A stretch of DNA of 64,000 bases from Curvibacter microcysteis (GTDB lineage Bacteria > Pseudomonadota > Gammaproteobacteria > Burkholderiales > Burkholderiaceae_C), in NCBI RefSeq assembly GCF_028649435.1, contig NZ_JAQSIN010000006.1. One strand, 5' to 3'. The notes under the pieces were generated by a model. It was not told where the DNA came from, searched no databases, and saw nothing but the letters and a program-made list of their open reading frames with translations. Positions 57,789 through 64,000 of the stretch are shown piece by piece (the first letter of the stretch is position 1; every line of letters begins with the position of its first letter). Both the position numbers and the translations under genes were made by a program.

Positions 57789-60700
57789 TCAATCAAAAAT
57801 AGCGGCTTGCCAGCGATGGGTGTTCTTCGACAGGAAGAAATGGTCGCTGACCCATTGGTTGAGCTGTTGGCCCATTTGCAGGCGCAGGGCCGGTTGATCG
57901 ATCAATTGGCGAATCGCGTCGATCCAGACCGATTTTTCATTGGCCACGCGCAGCACCGGCGGGTTTTCGGTGCGGAAAGGATAGACGTCCGAGCACACGA
58001 CTGGCCAGCCCATGGCGCCGTACTCGAGCAGGCGCAAATTGCTTTTGCAGCGGTTGAAGTGGTTGTCTTCCAGGGGCGCGATGGCGATGTCCAGGTCCAG
58101 CGAGGCGAGTTTGCCCGGGTAGTCCACATAGGACACGAAGGGGTGGAATTCCTTGATGTAGCTGCGCAGGCCGTCCGGGCACATGCCCATGAAGATCCAG
58201 TCCACCTCGTCCTTGAAGGCGGCCACCACGTCGCGGATCATCTCCAGGTCGCCCAAGTGCTGGGCGGCGCCGGCCCAGCCCACACGCAGGCGTGGGCGTG
58301 CAGGCGGCACGCGGAAGAACTGGCCCCAGACGCGGTCGTCCAGGCAGTTGGGCACCACGCGCACATCGCGGCAGTAGTCGCCGTACACCTCCACCAGCGG
58401 CTGGGTGGAGACGATCACTCGGTCACACAGGCCCATGGCTTCGCGCATGCGCACATAGCCTTCGCGCTGGTGGATGACGTGCAGGTGGTGCTTTTCCGGC
58501 AGGTCGTGGAACAGGTCGTCCACCATCTGGATGGTGAACAGGTCGGGGTTGGTCTTGCGGTAGTCGCGCAGCAGGTGCAGGTGGGCGTCGCCAATCGAGT
58601 GCTGCACGATCATGCGGTCAGGGTTGGCGCGCGTCACCTCCAGCGGGTTGGGCGTGCGGTAGGCCCCGTTGCTGACCGGGAACACGATGCAGCTTTGCGC
58701 CAGTCCGGCGTGCTGCAACGCATTCAGGGGTTCGACCACGCGGTACTGGCCCGAGCCACTGGAGATGGGGAAGGCCATCACCGTGGGGCGGTCCTTGCGG
58801 GCGTTGGACCAGTCGATCACCAGGTCGGCTTCGACGTCATAAGGCGTTTGCAGCGACAGGTGCCGGTTGTATCGGCCGTCGCGCGCAATGGTCTTGACCC
58901 AGCGGGCCAGGAAGACTTGCTTTTCGCGCAGCGCCGCGGTCTTGATCTCGAAGGTGCGGCCCGGCTCGCGGCCCAGCGCTTCGATGGTCTTGCCGCCATG
59001 GTGCAGCACGCTGCTGATCGGCGTCCAGATGTGGCGCCGGCCGGCCTGGCTGGCGCGCAGGCAGAAGTCGTGCACGGTGGTGAAGGTGTGGCAGGTCTCG
59101 GTGTCAAAGCCGTCCAGTTGCTGCCACAGCGCGCGCTGCACGAGGAAGAAGTGGCCCGCCACCGTGGGCGCGTCTTGCGAGGTCTGCAGGCGCGAGAACA
59201 CGCCTTGCTCGTCGAGCAGACCGCGCTCGCCGGTGTAGCTGCGCGCCCAGTCCCCGGCACCGAGCACCATGGGGCCGGTTTGCAACTGCGGCTTGTCGCC
59301 CACTTGCAGCACCAGGCGCGGAGCCACGCAGCCCACATCGGCCTGGTCCAGGTAGGCGTTGAGGGTGCGCAGCCAGTGGCGTTGGATGACTTCGGTGTCG
59401 TCGTCGGCGAACAGCAGCACATCGCCTTGCGCCAGCGCGGCGCCCGTGTTCAGCGCCAGCGCGTGGTTGTAGTCCCCGGGGGGCGTGGTGGCAAAGCGCA
59501 GGGGCACGGGCAGGGTCACCGAGCCAGCGGCGCGTTGCACTGCCTCGGCCTGTTCCGCCTGGCTGACCACAATGACTTCCAGCAGTTCGGGCTCGGCATA
59601 GCTTTGCAGCGAGCCCAGCAGGCAGCGCAGGTAGCCCAGCTGGTAACCGCTGGGCACGATCAGGGACACGCGGCGGGGTGTCTCGCTGCGGTATTCGATC
59701 TGGCGGCAGCCGGCGATTTTTTGAGCCTGCACCAGGGCGGGCTGCTGATGGCGCTCCAAAAAGGCCTGCAGCAAGCGCAGTTCAGCGGCTTCACGCGCGC
59801 TGTCGATGTGACCGCTGCTGGTCAGCAGCACGGTGTCAATGTGCTGGAAGGCGGCGGGGCCGGCGCTTTGGCTCAGTTCCAGCGCCAGGCCGTAGACCTG
59901 ATCGAAGTCCAGGCGCTGCTCGGCGTCCAGGCGCAACCAGTGGCTGCTGCGCACCGCCACCGCGCTGCCCAGGTAGTTGGTGCTGCGCAGCCACTCGGTG
60001 TTGAGGTCGGGCTTGAAATGGGGGGTGGGCAGGCCCGAGGCACTTTGGATGGCCTCGTCCGCGTAGACCAGGGCCACGTCGGGGCGGCGCGCGGCCAGGG
60101 CGAATTCGATCAGCGCCTGGGGCTCCAGCGTGGTGCCGGACTCCAGCAGCACCAGCCACGGCGGCAAGGGGCCTGAGAAAGGCTGGCTGGCGCCGGGCAA
60201 CTCGTGCCAGCGGCATTGTGGGCCGAGTTCTTCGACCGGAATCGGGCTGGCAAAGGGGGCCAGGATGTGCAGTTGCTGAGCCTGGTAGAAGTTTTGCTCC
60301 AGGCTGTCCAGGGTTTGGGCCAGGCCGTCCAGGTCGTCGGGGCGCACATAGACGTAGACCGCCAGCGGTGGCAACTGGCTTTTGGCCACGTGCTCGGCGT
60401 AGATTTCACCGTCGATCTCACGCAGGGTGCTGCGCTTGCGCCACTTGGCAAACTGGTGCTGGAGTCGGGTGTATTTGGCCTGGTCGGCGTGGCGGGGCAG
60501 GTCTTTGGCCTCGATCACCAGCTCACCCAGCAAGGTCACCGATTCGGTGGACCACGCGGATTCGAAAGGCATGGCGTTCATGGCCTGCTGGGTCTGGGCG
60601 ATGAAGTCCTGCAGTTGGGTGGCGCTGTCGCGGAAATTGGCTTGGTAGCGCTGTTGGAAGCTCGGTACTTCGGCCAGGGCTTTGGCCAGGGCCGCGGGCT

Positions 60701-61430
60701 CATCGCCCCAGGCCGTGCCCAGGCGGTGCCAGTCTGAACTGGGCGGCAGGGTCAGGCAGCGGTCGTTCTGGATGTAGACCACCGGGCAGCCGCACAGCAG
60801 GGCCTCGGTGGTGATGGCCGAGATTTCGTAGCTGTACAGGCAGCGCGCGCTGCGCAGCAAGGTGGCACGGTCTTGGGCTTGCGCCAGTTGGGCGTCGCCC
60901 AGGTTGGGCAGGGCTTGGTGCTCCGCGGGCAGCTTGCCACCGGCTTTGAGGTAGCGGTCGGCCAGCACCACGGCCTGCGTGCGCTGCAGGCCTGGGGTTT
61001 CGAAGAATACGCGGGTGTCGGTCCAGGGCAGGGCCAGGGGCAGGCTGAGGCGGGGCTTGTCTTCGCCCGTGGCCAGCTCGATGCGGCCTTGGCGCAGCGG
61101 CTGCAAGGGGTCGTGGTGGGTTTCCGGGGAGTAGCTCAGTGTCCAATGCGACTGCTGGCGCAGCACTGGGTCGACGGCCAGGTGAATCCACAGCGGTTTC
61201 TTGCCCGCCTTGTAGTGCGCGGCGCGTTGTTCCAGGGTCAGCGTGGGGGTCCACCAGTGTCCGTTGAGCTTTTTGGCACCGAACAGGTAGGCCTCGCAGC
61301 CGAGGTGGTTCAGCTGGCTGCACAACAGGTGCATTTGCAGCGTGAACGAAATTTGGGGGTCGAAATCAGCGCTGGCGATGTAGTAGGGCTGCTTTTCGCT
61401 GGGGTTCAGGATGGAGCCGTGCGCGTGCAT
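57789..61430 (-). CDS. Giant multidomain glycosyltransferase (second)
   Basis: The 1213-residue protein has an N-terminal domain like that of the other giant transferase (YYIASADFDPQISFTLQMHLL, CLYSYEISAITTEALLCGCPVVYI). It then has a family-2 domain (residues 440-540, FKPDLNTEWLRST), a second family-2 domain (about 615-860, FADDDTEVIQRHWLRT with DDD) and a C-terminal GT4-like domain (about 900-1200, VGWAGAAQHLGDLEMI and EYGAMGWPVVCSDVYPF). It lies next to fliC on the same strand, as FgtA does in Pseudomonas. Flagellin glycosylation is inferred from locus and architecture. ATG 61430 is chosen although no strong ribosome site precedes it. Confidence 0.88.
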   Translation of the reverse strand: MHAHGSILNPSEKQPYYIASADFDPQISFTLQMHLLCSQLNHLGCEAYLFGAKKLNGHWWTPTLTLEQRAAHYKAGKKPLWIHLAVDPVLRQQSHWTLSYSPETHHDPLQPLRQGRIELATGEDKPRLSLPLALPWTDTRVFFETPGLQRTQAVVLADRYLKAGGKLPAEHQALPNLGDAQLAQAQDRATLLRSARCLYSYEISAITTEALLCGCPVVYIQNDRCLTLPPSSDWHRLGTAWGDEPAALAKALAEVPSFQQRYQANFRDSATQLQDFIAQTQQAMNAMPFESAWSTESVTLLGELVIEAKDLPRHADQAKYTRLQHQFAKWRKRSTLREIDGEIYAEHVAKSQLPPLAVYVYVRPDDLDGLAQTLDSLEQNFYQAQQLHILAPFASPIPVEELGPQCRWHELPGASQPFSGPLPPWLVLLESGTTLEPQALIEFALAARRPDVALVYADEAIQSASGLPTPHFKPDLNTEWLRSTNYLGSAVAVRSSHWLRLDAEQRLDFDQVYGLALELSQSAGPAAFQHIDTVLLTSSGHIDSAREAAELRLLQAFLERHQQPALVQAQKIAGCRQIEYRSETPRRVSLIVPSGYQLGYLRCLLGSLQSYAEPELLEVIVVSQAEQAEAVQRAAGSVTLPVPLRFATTPPGDYNHALALNTGAALAQGDVLLFADDDTEVIQRHWLRTLNAYLDQADVGCVAPRLVLQVGDKPQLQTGPMVLGAGDWARSYTGERGLLDEQGVFSRLQTSQDAPTVAGHFFLVQRALWQQLDGFDTETCHTFTTVHDFCLRASQAGRRHIWTPISSVLHHGGKTIEALGREPGRTFEIKTAALREKQVFLARWVKTIARDGRYNRHLSLQTPYDVEADLVIDWSNARKDRPTVMAFPISSGSGQYRVVEPLNALQHAGLAQSCIVFPVSNGAYRTPNPLEVTRANPDRMIVQHSIGDAHLHLLRDYRKTNPDLFTIQMVDDLFHDLPEKHHLHVIHQREGYVRMREAMGLCDRVIVSTQPLVEVYGDYCRDVRVVPNCLDDRVWGQFFRVPPARPRLRVGWAGAAQHLGDLEMIRDVVAAFKDEVDWIFMGMCPDGLRSYIKEFHPFVSYVDYPGKLASLDLDIAIAPLEDNHFNRCKSNLRLLEYGAMGWPVVCSDVYPFRTENPPVLRVANEKSVWIDAIRQLIDQPALRLQMGQQLNQWVSDHFFLSKNTHRWQAAIFD

Positions 61431-61630
61431 GATCAATGTGTGCTTTCTGCCTGTGACAACCTGCAGCCCAAGGTGCTGGGGCTGATGAAACAAGTTGCTG
61501 ACACCCGAGAGGCGAGCGTGCCGATGGTCAAGAGCCCCGATCGAACCGCTTCCGACGCCAAGTTTAAGCGCGTCTGCCGGCGGTTTTGACCGCTCATTGA
61601 TCGCGGGGGCGCGGTGCTTCCCCTGCTGAA

Positions 61631-61666
61631 TTTCACCCGGTGGGGTGAAAAAGGGCCTCAGCCCTT
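61631..61666 (-). terminator. Intrinsic terminator of fliC
   Basis: On the minus strand AAGGGC (61666-61661), loop TGAG, GCCCTT (61656-61651), then T-run to 61648. The fliC TGA (61660-61658) is in the loop. A second hairpin TTTCACCC/GGGTGAAA (61650-61643 and 61638-61631) follows. This is the clearest terminator in the window. Confidence 0.8.
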
Positions 61667-62512
61667 CAGCAGCGAAAGCACTTGTTGCGGCAGCTGGTTG
61701 GCTTGCGCAATCATGGCGGTACCGGCCTGTTGCAGGATCTGCGAGCGGCTCAGGTTGGCGGTTTCCGTCGCGAAGTCGGCGTCCATGATCCGGCCCTTGG
61801 CAGCGGTTTGGTTTTCCACCGCGGTCTGCAGGAAGTTGATCGTGTTCTGGAAGCGGCTTTGCGCGGCACCGAGTTGAGCGCGGCTGTCACTGATGGTTTG
61901 CAGCGCCTTGTCGATGGCGTCGATGTTGGCTGCGTTGGCGCTGTTGGTGCCAGCAGCGGTGCTCAGGGAGCTGGCTGCACCGGCACCATAGGTGGCGGAC
62001 ACATTGCCGGCTTGGTCCATGTTCAGCGTGCCCGAAGCCACGGTGATGGTCTGGCCCGAGTTGGCGCCGACTTGGAAGTCGTAACTGCCGGTGGTGGTCA
62101 GGATCGAGGTGCCGTTGAACTGCACGGCGCTGATGGTGCGGCCGATTTCAGCGGCGAGCTGGGTGTATTCCTGGTTCAGCGAGGCCACGTCCGACGAGGT
62201 GTTGGTCGAGTTGGTCGCTTGCACCGCCAGTTCACGCATGCGTTGCAGCATGTCCGACACGGTCTGCATGCCGCTTTCAGCCGTTTGCAGCATCGAGATG
62301 CCGTCGTTGGCGTTGCGGATGGCCACGGTCATGCCGCGAGCTTGTGAGTCCATCCGGGTGGCGATGGCCAGACCCGCCGCGTCGTCCTTGGCGCTGTTCA
62401 CGCGCAGGCCGGAAGACAGGCGTTGGATGGAGGTGGACAGGCTCATCTGAGTCGCCTGCGCATTGCGCTGGGCGTTCAGAGAGTTGATGTTGGTGTTGAT
62501 GGTCATTGCCAT
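61658..62512 (-). CDS. fliC: Flagellin FliC
   Basis: FliC is the filament subunit. The 284-residue protein is short. The D0/D1 helices are intact: MTINTNINSLNAQRNAQATQMSLSTSIQRLSSGLRVNSAKDDAAGLAIATRM at the N-terminus and NTINFLQTAVENQTAAKGRIMDADFATETANLSRSQILQQAGTAMIAQANQLPQQVLSLLKG at the C-terminus. The small central part (about 135-195) is Ser/Thr-rich and the likely glycan acceptor region. AAGGAG lies 8 bases before ATG 62512. It carries its own terminator at the stop. Confidence 0.98.
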   Translation of the reverse strand: MAMTINTNINSLNAQRNAQATQMSLSTSIQRLSSGLRVNSAKDDAAGLAIATRMDSQARGMTVAIRNANDGISMLQTAESGMQTVSDMLQRMRELAVQATNSTNTSSDVASLNQEYTQLAAEIGRTISAVQFNGTSILTTTGSYDFQVGANSGQTITVASGTLNMDQAGNVSATYGAGAASSLSTAAGTNSANAANIDAIDKALQTISDSRAQLGAAQSRFQNTINFLQTAVENQTAAKGRIMDADFATETANLSRSQILQQAGTAMIAQANQLPQQVLSLLKG

Positions 62513-62917
62513 GGGACGACTCCTTCAATGAATGCAAGATGAACGATCCACACGGTGCGATGTCGGGGTAAAACAGAGTGACCTATCCCAGCCGAGTGTT
62601 AGGAAAATTATTCGGCGAAGGGCAAAAATCGAAGGCTGGATAAGCGGGGTTCAGGCCCCTTACTTCGACTTTTTGGCGGCTGTTGTGCGCCAAATTGGGG
62701 CGTTTTGGCGCCCGCGCAGGCCTTTGGAGGCCTTCAGAAGCCAGGCGCCACGCCTGGGCTTCAGGTGGGCCTGCCGCGCTGGGCTGGGCAGGCGGCCCGC
62801 AAGGCGGACGGTTCTGGCGGCGATCTGTGGGCCCAGGGGCCCTTGGGTGGGCGGCCGTTCAGGCCGCTGCCCGGGCGCTGCAGCCTGCCGCCAGGCAGAC
62901 GCTGCGCCCTTGCCAAA
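62513..62917 (-). promoter_or_regulatory. 405-base structured spacer between fliD and fliC
   Basis: No gene is supported. Three alternating half-sites, TTTGGCG (62672-62678), GCGCCAAA (62687-62694) and TTTGGCGC (62704-62711), can form either of two exclusive hairpins. Further GC-rich stems lie nearer fliD (GCGGCC/GGCCGC near 62850-62866 and GCCTG/CAGGC near 62884-62898). GCCGAATAA (62618-62610 on the minus strand) resembles a sigma-28 -10 box with one extra base but has no -35 partner. Confidence 0.5.
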
Positions 62918-64000
62918 TCAGGACGAGGATTTGTTCCAGGTGGTGATTTGCTGGGTCACCAGGCTGCTCAGGCTGTTGAGCGAGGTCAGGTTGGTGTCCA
63001 GGGTGTTGTACTGCTTGTAAAGGCGGGCCTGAACCACGGCAATGCGGTCCTGCATTTTGGTGATGTCCGCGTTGTTGCGGGTCAGCGAGGTTTGCAGGTT
63101 GGTGGTGCGGCTGCTGACGTTGCCTCCCGTGCCGTTGGCGGCCATGGCAAAGTCGCGCACCCGCCGGGCAATGCCGTTGTCTACCGTGCTGCCGCCGTTG
63201 GCATTGAACAAGGCCTCCAACTGAGCGGGCTTGGCCATGGCGGCGCTGAGCTTGGTGCTGTTGACTTTGAGGGTGCCGTCTTGCTGGGTTTCCAGGCCGA
63301 CTTCACTCAACCGGCTGTAGGTGCCCCCGGACGGGCCGGCCCCGGTGATGATCTGGCGCAGTGCAGTTTGCAGGCCACTGGCCGTGCTGTCGCCTTGCAA
63401 GGCGGCGGCGGTCTTGGTGGCCGGGTCGTATTTGGTCATGGTGCGAATGCTGGACACCAACTGGTTGTAGGCCGTGGCAAACGCGTTGATCTTGGAGGTG
63501 GGGGTGGCGGTGTCCGCCACCACGCTGACCGTGACCGGGGAGGTGGTGACCTGCTGCAGGTTCAGGGTCAGTCCCGACACGGCGCCGGTGATTTGGTTGT
63601 TGGACGAGCTGACTGCCACACCGTCCACCGTGGCGGCCGAGTCTTTGGCGGCCTGGGACAGGCCCATGCCCACGATCGCGCTGCCATTGCTGGCGTAGGC
63701 CAGCTTGCCCGCACCTGTGCTGCCGTCGGTGATGGCCACGCCGGTGTCGTCAAAAGCCTTGATTTCAAAACCATTGCTGGCGCCGGTGTTGGCGCCGCGC
63801 ACGATCAGCTTGTCCTGACCGCCTGAACTGACCACGGAGGCGTTGATGCCGGCGTTGGACGAGTTGATGCGGGTGGCGATGTCACTCAGGGTGTCGGTGG
63901 CGTTGACGGTGACGCTGACCGATGCAGCACTGCCGCCGGTGAAGCTGTTGCCAGACCATTGACCGACCTGGATGTCCAGTCGCCCGGCGCTGCCCATGGT
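62918..64000 (-). CDS. fliD: Flagellar filament cap FliD (3' part)
   Basis: FliD caps the filament and helps flagellin polymerise. Only the C-terminal 360 residues are in the window; the start is beyond base 64000. Visible are the Ser/Gly-rich D2/D3 region (TINSSNAGINASVVSSGGQDKLIVRG), the conserved NAFATAYNQLVSSIRTMTKYDPATKTA, GDSTASGLQTALRQI and the C-terminal TTNLQTSLTRNNADITKMQDRIAVVQARLYKQY...LSSLVTQQITTWNKSS. Reads in the same direction as fliC. Confidence 0.96.
   Translation of the reverse strand, partial: TMGSAGRLDIQVGQWSGNSFTGGSAASVSVTVNATDTLSDIATRINSSNAGINASVVSSGGQDKLIVRGANTGASNGFEIKAFDDTGVAITDGSTGAGKLAYASNGSAIVGMGLSQAAKDSAATVDGVAVSSSNNQITGAVSGLTLNLQQVTTSPVTVSVVADTATPTSKINAFATAYNQLVSSIRTMTKYDPATKTAAALQGDSTASGLQTALRQIITGAGPSGGTYSRLSEVGLETQQDGTLKVNSTKLSAAMAKPAQLEALFNANGGSTVDNGIARRVRDFAMAANGTGGNVSSRTTNLQTSLTRNNADITKMQDRIAVVQARLYKQYNTLDTNLTSLNSLSSLVTQQITTWNKSSS

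Noticed and set aside
57759..60176. 805-codon plus-strand frame opposite the giant glycosyltransferase
   Set aside because: Antisense shadow of the transferase gene with skewed composition.
38850..61430. Prophage or integrative element
   Set aside because: No integrase, transposase, phage structural gene or attachment repeats were found.
62610..62618. GCCGAATAA as the -10 box of a sigma-28 promoter for fliC
   Set aside because: One base too long and no TAAA-like -35 box at the expected distance. Kept only as a remark in the spacer feature.

Overview
The window looks like a chromosome segment of a motile, high-GC betaproteobacterium, most likely order Burkholderiales (Comamonadaceae-like). 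This rests on overall base and codon use, the flgBCDEFGHIJKL block facing away from flgA-flgM-flgN, and the linked flhB-flhA-flhF-flhG-fliA and motA-motB-cheY-cheZ runs. No rRNA, tRNA, CRISPR array, prophage or insertion sequence was recognised.

Bases 1-13130 hold housekeeping and accessory metabolism. There is the end of a cyanate/nitrate-type ABC transporter with cyanase, a divergent RlmN-family RNA methyltransferase, an LTA-synthase-like membrane phosphotransferase and an unidentified 335-residue protein. A long minus-strand run follows: LysE-type exporter, EamA permease, PLP aminotransferase, PhzF-family protein, VOC protein, threonine dehydratase and histidine phosphatase. The first five overlap by 4 nt or lie close together. 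A divergent MocR-type regulator with a palindromic operator-like site probably controls the run.

Bases 13137-37286 are flagellar and chemotaxis genes. An HDOD signalling protein follows flgL. The hook and basal-body genes flgB to flgL run on the minus strand, and flgA, flgM and flgN on the plus strand; flgM has a sigma-28-like promoter and is followed by an intrinsic terminator. An EcsC-family gene comes next. Then, again on the minus strand, come the fliA, flhG, flhF, flhA and flhB genes and the cheZ, cheY, motB and motA genes.

Bases 37451-61430 form a surface-glycan (probably flagellin glycosylation) region lying between motA and fliC. It has two parts. The first is a plus-strand operon (38850-44799), most of it clearly poorer in G+C than the rest: a VioA-like aminotransferase, two KAS III enzymes, a dedicated acyl carrier protein, a short-chain reductase, a PglD/NeuD-type acyltransferase and a Rieske oxygenase. 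This reads as a machine that builds an acyl group on a carrier protein, attaches it to an amino sugar and may oxidise the product. A FkbM methyltransferase gene diverges from it and shares an upstream motif with motA. The second part is a minus-strand set (44932-61430): rfbF, rfbG and rfbH for CDP-4-keto-3,6-dideoxyglucose, a zinc-ribbon C-methyltransferase-like protein, a YerE-like thiamine-diphosphate enzyme, a NeuB-like PEP-condensing enzyme and an NAD-dependent epimerase/reductase. Two very large related multidomain glycosyltransferases and one small GT2 protein complete the set. It should make and transfer an unusual branched deoxy sugar.

The window ends with a short flagellin gene (fliC) with its own intrinsic terminator, a 405-base structured spacer, and the 3' part of fliD.
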